DNA of 37,655 bases from Acidobacteriota bacterium (GCA_021778335.1 JAJYCN010000012.1:1-37655); one strand, 5' to 3'. Shown: positions 1-9,097, counted from the first letter of the stretch. The notes: generated by a model from the letters alone, not told the origin. Made by a program: numbers and translations.

Positions 1-122
1 TTGCTCCACGCTTCTTTCAGACCCCACCTCGCGGTGACGCCCTTGCGCTTCGCTACTACTTCACCTCCATCAGGTTGTAGAGGGGACTTACACCCCCGAG
101 CTGTCGAAAATGCTCGGCACAC
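1..122 (-). mobile_element. Group IIC intron, 5' end (partial, runs off the left edge)
   Basis: Read on the minus strand, position 122 begins GTGTGCC, the GUGYG start of a group II intron. It is followed by a stem-forming 5' segment, GGGGGTGTAAGTCCCC, then AGCGAAGCGCAAGGGCGTC and TCTGAAAGAAGC. This order matches my memory of domain I of bacterial group IIC introns such as the Oceanobacillus iheyensis one. The first intron base directly follows the T-run of a terminator hairpin (123-152), the usual IIC insertion site. Only about 122 bases are in the window, so the reverse transcriptase/maturase gene and domains II-VI cannot be seen. Class assignment rests on motif recall and insertion context rather than an alignment. 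Confidence 0.85.
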
Positions 123-152
123 AAAAAATAGGGCCGGATCAGGTCCGGCCCT
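123..152 (-). terminator. Rho-independent terminator (minus strand), target site of the intron
   Basis: A perfect 9-bp stem (AGGGCCGGA at 130-138 with TCCGGCCCT at 144-152, 5-base loop) is followed on the minus strand by TATTTTTT (129-122 side). On the plus strand no T-run follows, so it is directional. No minus-strand gene lies immediately upstream of it. The group IIC intron starts at the base after the T-run. Confidence 0.85.
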
Positions 153-170
153 CAAGTGGGGGTTGAAATA

Positions 171-212
171 ATTCTGAAAGATCAGAATATGCGCAAATTG
201 TCCTGCCCGCAA
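171..212 (-). promoter_or_regulatory. Possible minus-strand promoter with overlapping dyad
   Basis: On the minus strand TTGCGG (212-207) and TATTCT (189-184) are separated by exactly 17 bases, an acceptable sigma70 arrangement. A perfect 7-bp inverted repeat (ATTCTGA-AAGA-TCAGAAT, 171-188) overlaps the -10 element and could be an operator or the first hairpin of a short transcript ending at the terminator 123-152. Sequence match only; chance occurrence is possible. Confidence 0.25.
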
Positions 213-238
213 GTGGACGAGTAATGGAACTATTAGAG

Positions 239-324
239 GGATATATCCGTTTTTCGGCGAGATCAACTCGGGTTAAGAACGAAGTTCCGGTACTTGATTT
301 CCCGCGTGGATTCTTCCTTAACCC
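239..324. repeat. Dyads in the 123-374 non-coding region
   Basis: The 252-base stretch between the intron terminator and the phosphatase gene has no convincing gene; its longest minus-strand ATG ORF there (337-263, 24 codons) lacks a ribosome site. It does contain a 10-bp palindrome GGATATATCC (239-248) and an 8-bp inverted repeat GGGTTAAG (270-277) / CTTAACCC (317-324). These could be structured RNA or regulator sites. Their function is unknown. Confidence 0.4.
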
Positions 325-374
325 CGGACCGTCTCATGGGCGGTAAAGCATTTAAGTCATTCTTTTTCTGAAAC

Positions 375-1085
375 ATGGGAATTCTTGTTCTGATTCGGCA
401 CGGGCAGGCGTCATTCCTGGCCGACGACTACGATCAACTCTCCGAGCTTGGCATGGAGCAGTCCCGGCGGCTCGGGCTTCACTGGAAAAGTACTGGTACC
501 GATTACGATCGGATTTATGCCGGGCCGGCCCGGCGCCACGCCCAAACCTGCGAACTGGTGGCGGAAGCGGCGGGGTCAAGCCGGACCGGCGTGGAGCGGT
601 TGGACGAGTTCGACGAGTACAACGCGTTTGGTCTGTTGAAGGCCGTGGCGCCCGATCTGGTGTCGGAAGACCCTATTGCCCGCGCATTGCACGACGACTA
701 CGCCGGCCAACATGAGCCTCGGCTGAAAGCGCGTGCCTTCGAGCGGCTGTTTCAGCATGTCACGCGGCGTTGGGCGGCGGGTGAGATCGAGGCGGAAGGG
801 ATCGAGCCGTGGGGCGAGTTCTGTAGCCGGGTGGCCCGTGGCATTGACAAAGTGGTGCGGGCGAGCGATGCGGGAAGCCGGGTTGCGGTGTTCACGTCCG
901 GCGGACCGATAGCGGCGGCGGCGCGCCTGGCGCTCGATTTGTCTCCGGTGAAGACGCTGGAGTTGAGTTGGTCCTCCTACAACTCGAGCTACAGTGAGTT
1001 TCTGTTCTCGGCGGACCGGTTTTCGCTGTTGAGTTTCAACCAGTATCCGCACCTGGCCGACAACGGGATGCTTAGCTGGCGCTGA
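375..1085 (+). CDS. Histidine phosphatase (phosphoglycerate mutase-like) family protein
   Basis: The 236-residue protein belongs to the cytoplasmic histidine phosphatase superfamily. The catalytic motif RHGQAS is at residues 8-13, with H9 the expected phospho-acceptor. The second motif GPARRHAQT (50-58) replaces the usual SPLxRAxQT and supplies the phosphate-binding arginine, and LDEFDE (76-81) may supply the acid. The start is fixed by the RHG motif lying at the N-terminus; no good ribosome site precedes it. Near the C-terminus, where the family normally has a second catalytic histidine followed by glycines, this protein reads FTSGGPI with serine instead. The substrate is unknown. It stands alone and converges on the phosphatase gene ending 12 bases away. 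Confidence 0.85.
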   Translation: MGILVLIRHGQASFLADDYDQLSELGMEQSRRLGLHWKSTGTDYDRIYAGPARRHAQTCELVAEAAGSSRTGVERLDEFDEYNAFGLLKAVAPDLVSEDPIARALHDDYAGQHEPRLKARAFERLFQHVTRRWAAGEIEAEGIEPWGEFCSRVARGIDKVVRASDAGSRVAVFTSGGPIAAAARLALDLSPVKTLELSWSSYNSSYSEFLFSADRFSLLSFNQYPHLADNGMLSWR

Positions 1086-1097
1086 CGGCGCGTTTGG

Positions 1098-2762
1098 CTA
1101 GAGGCGCCGCGCGATGACGAGGGTAATGTCGTCGGCGGCGGGACCGCCTTGCATCCAGGCATGTAGTTGCGCCATGGCTCCCTCCGCGATCGCCGAGGCA
1201 GGTTGGGCGCCGAGGGAGGCGACGGCCGTGGCAAGGCGTTCTTCTCCGAATTCGTCTTCGCTCGCGGGAGGGCAGGCCTCGGTTACGCCGTCGCTGAACA
1301 GAACCAGCACATCACCGGGATGGTAATCGGCCACGCCTTCGTTGTATGGGGCAGATGGAAGAATGCCGAGCACGATTCCTCCCCCCTCGAGGGTCTTTGA
1401 TTCGCCTTTGTCTGAGACCAGAAGGGGCGGATTATGGCCGGCATTGCAGTACGTGATGCGTCCGTTGGCGGGGTCGAGGACGCAGGCGAAGAAGGTGATG
1501 AAGCGGTTCTCGGGGCAGTTGGCGCAGATGGCGCGGTTGAGCCGCGTCACCCGGTCCGCCAGCCGGTCCGCCTCATCGAAAATGACCTGGCAGCGCGCCT
1601 GAAGGCTCGACATTAACAGCGCGGCCGGCATACCCTTGCCGGCGACGTCGGCAACGATCAAGCCGACGCGTCCGTCGGAGTAGGGGAGAAAGTCATAGTA
1701 GTCGCCGCCGACTGTGCGGCAGGGAGCGTTGTAACCGGCCAGGTCAAGCCCGGTGACTTGCGGCGCGGCCGTGGGGAGGAGCCGCCGTTGAATCTCGGCC
1801 GCCTGAGCCATGTCCCTTGACATCAGGCGCTCCGTGGCTTCCACCTCGGCCAGGCGCGTGTGCTCGATGCGGATGGCGGCGACATTGGCCATCACGGTAA
1901 GCAGGCTCAGGTCCTCGGAATCAAATTCATGGATCAGATTGGGGGAGTCGACGTAGATCAATCCGATGACGCGGCTGTCGGTTTGCAACGGGACGGCAAG
2001 GATGGAATGGATCTGCTGCTGGACGATGCTCATCCGGTCACGAAACGCTTTGTCGGTTTGCGCGTCGCGCACCAGGACGGACTGGCGATCGTTGATGACG
2101 CGGTCCCGGACGCCGCGGCTGATGCGGAATCCTTCTCCGCGCACGGCCCGGACCACCAGTTCCTCGCCTTCGAGGGTCATGAGTACGCCGCGTTCGGCCC
2201 CGACCGCGTGGACGGACAGCTCCATGATGAGGTGGAACAGTTCGTCGAGCCCCATGTGCCCGGCTAATTCGCGGCCGGCCTCGATCAAGGCGCGGACCCG
2301 GGGATTGGCGTCGATGCGGTCGCTCCGGGCCTCCCCGGGTTTCGCGCCGAGAATCCCGGACAAACTCGTTATGACCGTGCTGCCTCCGCTGGCTGTGGTA
2401 TCGCCGGGTTCGACGAAGACGACCGTATCGGCCGCCGGCGCCGGGGCTCCGCCGAACTCGATCATGAGGTGCCCGGCGCTGACTCGGTCGCCGCTCGAGA
2501 GTGTGTGGGGCTCGGTGATTCTCTGGCCGTTCACCAGGGTGCCGTTCTTGCTCCCGAGGTCGGCGATTTTCCAGCCTTCGCTGCTGAATTCGAATGACAG
2601 GTGTTGCCGGGAAAGGCCGATGTCCTCGGCGAAGCACAGTTCGCAGGCACTCGAGCGGCCGAGCACCGTGCGTTCGCGCTCGAGCATATACGGGTGGGAG
2701 GATCCATCCGGGCCGGTGATGAGGATGGGGCGCGGCAAGATCTGGCGTTGCGGACTGGCCAT
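1098..2762 (-). CDS. FHA-GAF-SpoIIE (PP2C-type) serine/threonine phosphatase
   Basis: This is a cytoplasmic signalling phosphatase of the RsbU/SpoIIE class, about 554 residues from the ATG at 2762; an in-frame GTG at 2780 would add six residues. An FHA domain (about 12-105) shows GRS at 35, SRQH at 51 and LGSKNGT at 69, the phosphothreonine-binding signature. A GAF domain follows (about 155-300). The C-terminal PP2C domain (about 340-552) carries GGDYYDF near 352, VADVAGKGMPAA, CNAGHNPP and LFSDGVTEA, keeping the metal-binding aspartates. Such enzymes usually dephosphorylate an anti-sigma-factor antagonist, but no STAS or anti-sigma gene is present here. It is divergent from recO across 74 bases. 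Confidence 0.93.
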   Translation of the reverse strand: MASPQRQILPRPILITGPDGSSHPYMLERERTVLGRSSACELCFAEDIGLSRQHLSFEFSSEGWKIADLGSKNGTLVNGQRITEPHTLSSGDRVSAGHLMIEFGGAPAPAADTVVFVEPGDTTASGGSTVITSLSGILGAKPGEARSDRIDANPRVRALIEAGRELAGHMGLDELFHLIMELSVHAVGAERGVLMTLEGEELVVRAVRGEGFRISRGVRDRVINDRQSVLVRDAQTDKAFRDRMSIVQQQIHSILAVPLQTDSRVIGLIYVDSPNLIHEFDSEDLSLLTVMANVAAIRIEHTRLAEVEATERLMSRDMAQAAEIQRRLLPTAAPQVTGLDLAGYNAPCRTVGGDYYDFLPYSDGRVGLIVADVAGKGMPAALLMSSLQARCQVIFDEADRLADRVTRLNRAICANCPENRFITFFACVLDPANGRITYCNAGHNPPLLVSDKGESKTLEGGGIVLGILPSAPYNEGVADYHPGDVLVLFSDGVTEACPPASEDEFGEERLATAVASLGAQPASAIAEGAMAQLHAWMQGGPAADDITLVIARRL

Positions 2763-2836
2763 GCTGCTAGCGTAGCCCACCGGCGGTGTGAAGTCTTGGG
2801 CCTGTGTTAGCCTAAATTCTTGGCGTCGTTGCCGGA

Positions 2837-3472
2837 ATGTCCGCTCATGTGAGCGAAAGCATCGTTCTTCGCACCTATCCGTTACGGGAAGCCGACCTCA
2901 TCGTCAGTTTCTTCACGCGCGATCAAGGCAAGCTGCGGGGTGTCGCGGGGCGGGCCCGGCGTCCGAAAGGGAACTTCGGCGCGGGACTGGAGAGGTTGTC
3001 GCACGTCTCCATCTCTTATTACCAGCGGGAAAACCGCGAACTGGTGAATTTGAACTCCTGCGAACTGCTGCACAGCCAGTTTCCGCTCGCCGCCTCGTTT
3101 GAAACGAGCGTGGCGATGGACTATTTGGCTGAGGTAGCCGACCAAATGCTGCCGCCGGGAGAAGTGAACGAACGGCAGTTCCGGCTGATGCTGAGCGTGC
3201 TCGAATACCTGCGGCAGGGAGGAAGCCCGTGGGCGGCCGTATCGTACTTCACGTTCTGGATGGTGCGGCTGGCCGGGATTCTGCCGCCGCTGCCGGAAGA
3301 GGACGAAACGCGCGCGCTGGCCGCCGAGATGGCGGCGTCCGCGATCGGCGGACTTCCGCCGCGCGACTGGACCCGGAAAACCGGGGCCTTGCTGCGGCGC
3401 TTTCTGGTGCGAAGCATTGAAGACCACGTGGAACGAAAACTACTGACTGTGCCCATTCTGGAATCGCTATGA
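2837..3472 (+). CDS. recO: DNA repair protein RecO
   Basis: RecO is the recombination mediator that works with RecF and RecR to load RecA on gapped DNA. The N-terminal OB-fold region is recognisable ([18 protein letters not shown], then [19 protein letters not shown]), followed by the helical domain. At 211 residues it is shorter than typical RecO (about 240-250). The C-terminal zinc-binding CxxC motifs of many RecO proteins are absent; the corresponding stretch reads [12 protein letters not shown]. It is the first gene of a plus-strand operon, and its stop overlaps the glyQ start by four bases. The ribosome site before the ATG is weak. Confidence 0.9.
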   Translation: MSAHVSESIVLRTYPLREADLIVSFFTRDQGKLRGVAGRARRPKGNFGAGLERLSHVSISYYQRENRELVNLNSCELLHSQFPLAASFETSVAMDYLAEVADQMLPPGEVNERQFRLMLSVLEYLRQGGSPWAAVSYFTFWMVRLAGILPPLPEEDETRALAAEMAASAIGGLPPRDWTRKTGALLRRFLVRSIEDHVERKLLTVPILESL

Positions 3473-4365
3473 GCAAGCCTTACTCCTTCCAGCGGATGAT
3501 GTTCCGGCTGAAACAATATTGGGACGAACGGGGCTGCATCATTCAGGAGCCGTATGACGTGGAAGTCGGCGCCGGAACGATGTGTCCGGAGACGTTCCTG
3601 CGCGTGCTGGGCCCGGACCCGTATCGCGTGGCCTACGTGCAACCGAGCCGCCGTCCCGCCGACGGGCGCTACGGGGAGAATCCGAACCGGCTGTACAAGC
3701 ACCAGCAGTTGCAGGTGATTCTCAAGCCCGCGCCGGAGGACGTGATTGCGCAGTATCTCGGCAGCCTGGAAGCCATCGGGATCGACCTTTCCAAGCACGA
3801 CATCAAGTTTGAAGAAGATAACTGGGAATCGCCGACGCTGGGCGCCTGGGGCGTGGGCTGGCAGGTGATGCTCGACGGGCTGGAGATCACGCAGTTCACC
3901 TATTTCCAGCAGTGCGGCGGCGTGGACCTGGACGTGGCTCCGGCGGAGATCACTTACGGGCTCGAGCGTCTGGCGGCGTTTCTGCAAGGCGTCGAGAGCG
4001 TGTACGAGATCGAATGGACCGAGGGCTTTTCGTACGCCGACGTAAGGTTGCGCGACGAGCAGCAGTTTTCGGTTTACAACTTCGACGCGGCCGAGGTCGG
4101 AACTCTTTGGAAGATGTTCGAGCTGCACGAAGGCGAATGCCAGCGCTTGCTGGCCGGATGGGCCAAGAGCGAAGACAAGGACCGTTACCCCGTGCTGGCG
4201 GCATACGACCACGTGTTGAAGTGCTCGCATTTTTTTAACCTGCTCGATTCTCGCGGGGCGATCAGCGTCACCGAACGCGTGGCGGTGATCGCGCGGGTGC
4301 GCAAGCTCGCCGTCGGCACGGCGCAGCTTTGGCTGAGGCAGCAGACGCAGGAGACCGCCGCATGA
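3469..4365 (+). CDS. glyQ: Glycine--tRNA ligase alpha subunit
   Basis: This is the catalytic alpha chain (298 residues) of the bacterial alpha2-beta2 glycyl-tRNA synthetase, which charges tRNA-Gly in the cytoplasm. Strongly conserved stretches are visible: [17 protein letters not shown] near residue 8, [35 protein letters not shown], and [19 protein letters not shown] with the class II fold motifs. Length is normal. It overlaps recO by an ATGA junction at its start and glyS by another at its end, indicating translational coupling so that both subunits are made together. Confidence 0.98.
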   Translation: MSKPYSFQRMMFRLKQYWDERGCIIQEPYDVEVGAGTMCPETFLRVLGPDPYRVAYVQPSRRPADGRYGENPNRLYKHQQLQVILKPAPEDVIAQYLGSLEAIGIDLSKHDIKFEEDNWESPTLGAWGVGWQVMLDGLEITQFTYFQQCGGVDLDVAPAEITYGLERLAAFLQGVESVYEIEWTEGFSYADVRLRDEQQFSVYNFDAAEVGTLWKMFELHEGECQRLLAGWAKSEDKDRYPVLAAYDHVLKCSHFFNLLDSRGAISVTERVAVIARVRKLAVGTAQLWLRQQTQETAA

Positions 4366-6362
4366 GCCGCTTTCTGCTTGAGATTGGCTGCGAGGAAATC
4401 CCCGATTGGATGATTGTGCCCGCGCTGCGGCATTTGCAGGGCGCGGTGCAGGCGTTGTTTGACGAGAAGTTGCCGGGCGCGCGCGTGGAGCGGACCGAAG
4501 CTACACCGCGGCGGCTCGCGTTGTTCGCCGGGGACCTGATCGCGCGTCAGCCGGATACGGTGGAACTGGTCATGGGGCCGCCGAAGTCCGCCGGCTCCGG
4601 CGCCGCGGCCGGATTCGCGAAGAAGAACGGCGTCACCGCGGCCGATCTCGAAACGGAGACGACGCCCAAGGGCGAGTACTTCGCTCTGCGGAAGAAGCGC
4701 GAGGGCAGGGAAGCGGTGAAGGTGTTGGCCGAGGCGTTGCCGAAGCTGGTGCTTGGCATTCCGTGGCCGAAGACGATGTATTGGACCAGCAGGAGCGGCT
4801 CGCGGTTCATCCGGCCGATTCGGTGGATCACGGCTCTGCTGGACGACTCCGTAGTTCCATTTGAAATCGAAGGCGTCGCCTCGGGCCGCCACACGCACGG
4901 CCATCGCCTGGCGGGCGCCGAGCCGATCGAGGTGACAATCGACGACTACGAGCGACAGCTTGCCGGGAACGGAGTGTACCTCGGGGCGGCGGCACGGCGG
5001 GAACGAATCGAGCAAGGCATGGCGAAGTTGCTCGAAGGCAGGGGAAATCGCATTGAGCCGGATGCGGCTCTGCTCGAAACGCTGGTGTATTTGACGGAGA
5101 ATCCGACGCCGATTCTGGGGACGTTCTCGGCGGACTATCTTCGCTTACCGCGCGAGGTGCTCTCCACCGTGATGCGGCATCATCAGCGGTACTTTTCCAT
5201 CGAGGACGCGAAGGGAAAGCTTGCGCCGCAGTTCATCGCGGTGATGAACACGGGCGCGGACCCGGACGGTCTGGTCCGCCATGGCAATGAACGCGTGCTG
5301 CGTGCTCGCTTCAACGACGCGCAGTTTTTCTGGCAAGGCGACCTGAAGCGTTCATTGGAGTCGCGGCTTGAGGATCTGAAGAATGTGACCTTCCAGGCGC
5401 AGCTTGGCTCGTATTACGACCAGACCCGGCGCGTGGCGGCGTTGGTGGAATCGCTGGGCGGCGGCGAGGATGCGGCTCGGGCCGCGCTGCTGGCAAAGTG
5501 CGACCTCACGACGAGCATGGTGAAGGAACTCACCGAATTGCAGGGCGTGATGGGCGGGCTGTATGCGCGGGAGCAAGGGGAACCGGAAAGTGTTTGGCGC
5601 GCGGTGTATGAGCACTACAAGCCGCTCAGCATGGACGATTCGATTCCGGCGACGAAGGCCGGACAGTTTGTGGCGCTCGCCGACAAGCTCGACACGCTGC
5701 GCGCCTGCTTTGGGGCCGGGTTGATTCCCAGCGGTTCCAAGGACCCGTTTGCTCTGCGCCGCGCCGCGCAAGGCGTGGTGAAGATCCTGGTCGAAGGCGA
5801 AACCGGCGTGCAGTTGGAAGAGACCGGCGAACTGGGCGAGTTTCTGCTCGACCGCGTGAAATATTACTTCCGCGAGGTTCGCGGTTTCTCCTACGACGAA
5901 GTGAACGCGGTGCTTGCCGCAGGTTGGGGGAATCTGCCGGACGTGCTGCGGCGCCTGGAAGCGGTTCGGGCGGTGCGGCCAACCGCGGATTTCGAGCCTC
6001 TGGCGGCGAGTTTCAAACGGATTCGCAACATTCTGAAGCAGGCGGGCGTGGAGAAGCGCGGCGATGTGGATGAGGCGCTGTTGGACAGCGAAGCCGAGCG
6101 CGCGTTGTTCGCGGAGATGAACGCTGTTACCGGCGCCGTTCATGCAGCAGGCGTGAGTTACTCGCGGGCGTTGGCGTCGATCGCCTCGCTGCGGCCGCAT
6201 GTCGACCAATTCTTCGATCAAGTGCTGGTGAATACCGCCGACGAGCGCATTCGCGCGAATCGGCTAACATTGTTGTGTAACCTCCTCACGGAGTTCTCCA
6301 CGATCGCCGATTTCTCGGAGATCGTCACGGAAAAGGCAGAATCAGGAACCCACTCATCATGA
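4362..6362 (+). CDS. glyS: Glycine--tRNA ligase beta subunit
   Basis: The beta chain (666 residues) of tetrameric GlyRS is needed for tRNA binding alongside GlyQ. The characteristic N-terminus [14 protein letters not shown] and the later blocks [33 protein letters not shown] and [15 protein letters not shown] are all present. The start at 4362 was chosen because it gives the family N-terminus and a 4-base ATGA overlap with glyQ; an in-frame upstream codon at 4329 would add an unconserved tail inside glyQ. Its own stop overlaps the ppdK start by four bases. Confidence 0.98.
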   Translation: MSRFLLEIGCEEIPDWMIVPALRHLQGAVQALFDEKLPGARVERTEATPRRLALFAGDLIARQPDTVELVMGPPKSAGSGAAAGFAKKNGVTAADLETETTPKGEYFALRKKREGREAVKVLAEALPKLVLGIPWPKTMYWTSRSGSRFIRPIRWITALLDDSVVPFEIEGVASGRHTHGHRLAGAEPIEVTIDDYERQLAGNGVYLGAAARRERIEQGMAKLLEGRGNRIEPDAALLETLVYLTENPTPILGTFSADYLRLPREVLSTVMRHHQRYFSIEDAKGKLAPQFIAVMNTGADPDGLVRHGNERVLRARFNDAQFFWQGDLKRSLESRLEDLKNVTFQAQLGSYYDQTRRVAALVESLGGGEDAARAALLAKCDLTTSMVKELTELQGVMGGLYAREQGEPESVWRAVYEHYKPLSMDDSIPATKAGQFVALADKLDTLRACFGAGLIPSGSKDPFALRRAAQGVVKILVEGETGVQLEETGELGEFLLDRVKYYFREVRGFSYDEVNAVLAAGWGNLPDVLRRLEAVRAVRPTADFEPLAASFKRIRNILKQAGVEKRGDVDEALLDSEAERALFAEMNAVTGAVHAAGVSYSRALASIASLRPHVDQFFDQVLVNTADERIRANRLTLLCNLLTEFSTIADFSEIVTEKAESGTHSS

Positions 6363-9097
6363 GCAAAAAACACGTTTATTCGTTCGGCGGAGGTACGGCC
6401 GACGGCGACGGGAAAATGAAAGACGTCCTGGGCGGCAAGGGCGCCGGTCTCGCGGAAATGAGCCGCGCCGGATTGCCCGTGCCTCCCGGCTTTACGATTT
6501 CCACCGAGGTCTGCAACATCTACTTCGAGAACGGCAACAAGGTGCCGGGCGACATCGACGCGGAGATCAAGGCGGCGCTCGCGAAACTCGAATCGCAGAT
6601 TGGCAAGAAGCTCGGCGATGCGGCCAATCCGCTGCTGCTCAGCGTTCGCAGCGGCGCGAAGTTCTCCATGCCGGGCATGATGAACACGATTCTCAACCTC
6701 GGCCTGAACGACAAGACCGTGGAAGGGCTGACCGCGCTCAGTTCGAATCCGCGCTTCGCCTACGACTGCTACCGCCGCTTCATTCAGATGTTCGGCGAAG
6801 TAGCGCTCGATATCGACATGAGAAAGTTCGACGCCATCTTCGACGCGCGCAAGCACAAGGCGAAGACGAAGTTCGACACGGCGCTGACCGCGGAAGATCT
6901 GAAGGCGATCATCGGCGAGTACAAGAAGCTGGTTCAGAAGGAAACCGGCAAGCCGTTTCCGCAGGATGCCTGGACTCAGCTTGCGATGTCGCGCGACGCG
7001 GTGTTCCGCTCCTGGTGGGGCAAGAACGCGATGAATTACCGCCGCATGGAGAAGATTCCGGACGACCTCGGAACTGCCGCCAACGTGCAGGCGATGGTGT
7101 TCGGCAACCTGGGCGATACTTCGGCCACCGGCGTGGGTTTCACGCGCGACCCCGCCACGGGCGAGAAGGTGTTCTGGGGTGAGTTCCTGGTGAACGCGCA
7201 GGGCGAAGACGTCGTGGCCGGCATCCGCACGCCGCAGGCGATTTCGGAACTCGAAAAGGTAATGCCGGATTCGTATGCGCAGCTTCGCGAGATCACGACG
7301 AATCTCGAAAAGCATTACCGCGACATGCAGGACTTCGAGTTCACGATCGAGAACAACAAGCTCTACATGCTGCAGACGCGCAATGGCAAGCGGACGGGAT
7401 CCGCGGCGGTGCGCATCGCGGTGGATCTGGTGGAAGAGGGCATGATCACGAAGGCGGAAGCGGTGCTCCGCGTGGCGCCGAATCAGCTTGATCAGCTTCT
7501 GCATCCGCTCTTCGATACGGCGTCGCTGAAGGCACTTCCCAAAATCGCCACCGGCATTCCCGCCTCGCCGGGCGCGTCGGTGGGCCGCGCGGTGTTCACC
7601 GCCGATGACGCGGTGGAACAGGCCGAGAAGGGTCCGGTGATCCTGGTGCGGAAGGAAACGACGCCGGACGACATCCACGGCATGGAAGTCGCCAAGGGCG
7701 TGCTGACCGCGGTGGGCGGGAAGTCCAGCCACGCCGCCGTCGTTGCGCGCGGAATGGGTCTGCCCTGCGTGGTGGGCGCGGGCTCGATTCACATCGACGA
7801 GCACAAGAAGCAGTTCACGGTGAGCGTGGGCGGCAAGACGCTGACGGTGAAGGAAGGCGACTGGCTGTCGTTCGACGGCACGAGCGCCGACGTCTACTAC
7901 GGCCAAGCCAAGACGACCCAGCCCGATCCGAAGTCCGGGTTCTTCGCCAAGTTCATGGGCTGGGCCGACGAGTTCCGCGGCAGCTTCGGTGTGCGCGCCA
8001 ACGCCGATATCCCGCGCGACGCCAAGGCGGCCCGCGCATTCGGCGCCGAGGGTATCGGACTGTGCCGCACCGAGCACATGTTCTTCGCCGAGGATCGTAT
8101 TCCTCACATGCAGGCGATGATTCTGGCCGAAGACGAGAAGACGCGCAAGAAAGCGCTGCAAAAGCTGCTGCCGATGCAGCGGCGCGACTTCGCCGGTCTG
8201 TTCCAGGCGATGAACGGCTACCCGGTGGTGATCCGCACGCTCGATCCGCCGCTGCATGAGTTCCTGCCGAAGCGCGAGAACCTGATGGTGGACCTCGCGG
8301 TGCTGCCGCACGCCGATGCTAAGACGAAGAAGAGGATGTCGGAAGCCTACGGCATTCCGGTGGGGGAACTCAAGAAGAGACTGCCCCTGCTGCTGAAGCG
8401 GGTGGAGGAACTGCATGAGTTCAACCCGATGCTCGGCTTCCGCGGTTGCCGTCTCGGCATCATCCACACGGATATCACCGAGATGCAGGCGCGCGCGATC
8501 TTCGAGGCCGTCGTTCAGGTGGCCAAGAAGGGCGTGAAGGTGATTCCGGAGGTAATGATCCCGCTGGTTGGCTTCGAGCGCGAACTCGAAATGCAGAAGG
8601 AGATCGTGGACCGCGTCGCCAAGGAAGTGCTGGCTGCGGCCGGCCTGTCCAAACTGAAGTACATGGTGGGCACCATGATCGAAATTCCGCGCGGCGCCGT
8701 GACGGCCGACGAGATCGCCAAGCACGCCGAGTTCTTCAGCTTCGGCACCAACGACCTGACCCAGACCACGCTTGGCATGTCGCGCGACGACTACACGAAG
8801 TTCTCGCGCAAGTACGAAGACCTGAAGATCTTCTCGGCTGACCCGTTTGCCGCAATTGACCGCGGCGGCGTCGGAAAGGTGATCGAGATGGGTATCCGGC
8901 TGGGCCGCCAGACCAAGCCGGATCTCGAAATCGGCATCTGCGGCGAGCACGGCGGCGAGCCGAGCTCGGTCGAGTTCTGCTACAAGGCCGGGATGAACTA
9001 CGTGTCCTGCTCGCCGTACCGTGTGCCGATCGCCCGGCTTGCCGCGGCGCAAGCGGCGCTCAGCGGGGACAAGAGCGAGGCCATGCGCACCGCGTAA
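6359..9097 (+). CDS. ppdK: Pyruvate, phosphate dikinase
   Basis: PPDK interconverts pyruvate, ATP and phosphate with PEP, AMP and pyrophosphate. At 912 residues it has full family length. Domains in order: ATP-grasp nucleotide-binding region (about 1-340, with GGKGAGLAEM and RSGAKFSMPGMMNT), swivelling phosphohistidine domain (about 430-510), and PEP/pyruvate TIM-barrel (about 520-905, with GLCRTEHMFF, FGTNDLTQ and GICGEHGGEP). The phospho-carrier is H458 and the barrel cysteine C861. The motif around H458 reads GGKSSHAAV rather than the common GGMTSHAAV, so the usual regulatory threonine two residues before the histidine is a serine. No PPDK regulatory protein is in the window. It is coupled to glyS by an ATGA overlap. 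Confidence 0.98.
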   Translation: MSKKHVYSFGGGTADGDGKMKDVLGGKGAGLAEMSRAGLPVPPGFTISTEVCNIYFENGNKVPGDIDAEIKAALAKLESQIGKKLGDAANPLLLSVRSGAKFSMPGMMNTILNLGLNDKTVEGLTALSSNPRFAYDCYRRFIQMFGEVALDIDMRKFDAIFDARKHKAKTKFDTALTAEDLKAIIGEYKKLVQKETGKPFPQDAWTQLAMSRDAVFRSWWGKNAMNYRRMEKIPDDLGTAANVQAMVFGNLGDTSATGVGFTRDPATGEKVFWGEFLVNAQGEDVVAGIRTPQAISELEKVMPDSYAQLREITTNLEKHYRDMQDFEFTIENNKLYMLQTRNGKRTGSAAVRIAVDLVEEGMITKAEAVLRVAPNQLDQLLHPLFDTASLKALPKIATGIPASPGASVGRAVFTADDAVEQAEKGPVILVRKETTPDDIHGMEVAKGVLTAVGGKSSHAAVVARGMGLPCVVGAGSIHIDEHKKQFTVSVGGKTLTVKEGDWLSFDGTSADVYYGQAKTTQPDPKSGFFAKFMGWADEFRGSFGVRANADIPRDAKAARAFGAEGIGLCRTEHMFFAEDRIPHMQAMILAEDEKTRKKALQKLLPMQRRDFAGLFQAMNGYPVVIRTLDPPLHEFLPKRENLMVDLAVLPHADAKTKKRMSEAYGIPVGELKKRLPLLLKRVEELHEFNPMLGFRGCRLGIIHTDITEMQARAIFEAVVQVAKKGVKVIPEVMIPLVGFERELEMQKEIVDRVAKEVLAAAGLSKLKYMVGTMIEIPRGAVTADEIAKHAEFFSFGTNDLTQTTLGMSRDDYTKFSRKYEDLKIFSADPFAAIDRGGVGKVIEMGIRLGRQTKPDLEIGICGEHGGEPSSVEFCYKAGMNYVSCSPYRVPIARLAAAQAALSGDKSEAMRTA

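Noticed and set aside
1-122. Left edge as an IS element or REP repeat
   Set aside because: The GTGTG start, domain I motifs and terminator-adjacent insertion fit a group IIC intron far better, and there are no terminal inverted repeats.
263-337. Minus-strand 24-codon ORF in the non-coding region
   Set aside because: No ribosome site and no recognisable peptide; composition is uninformative, so I do not call it a gene.
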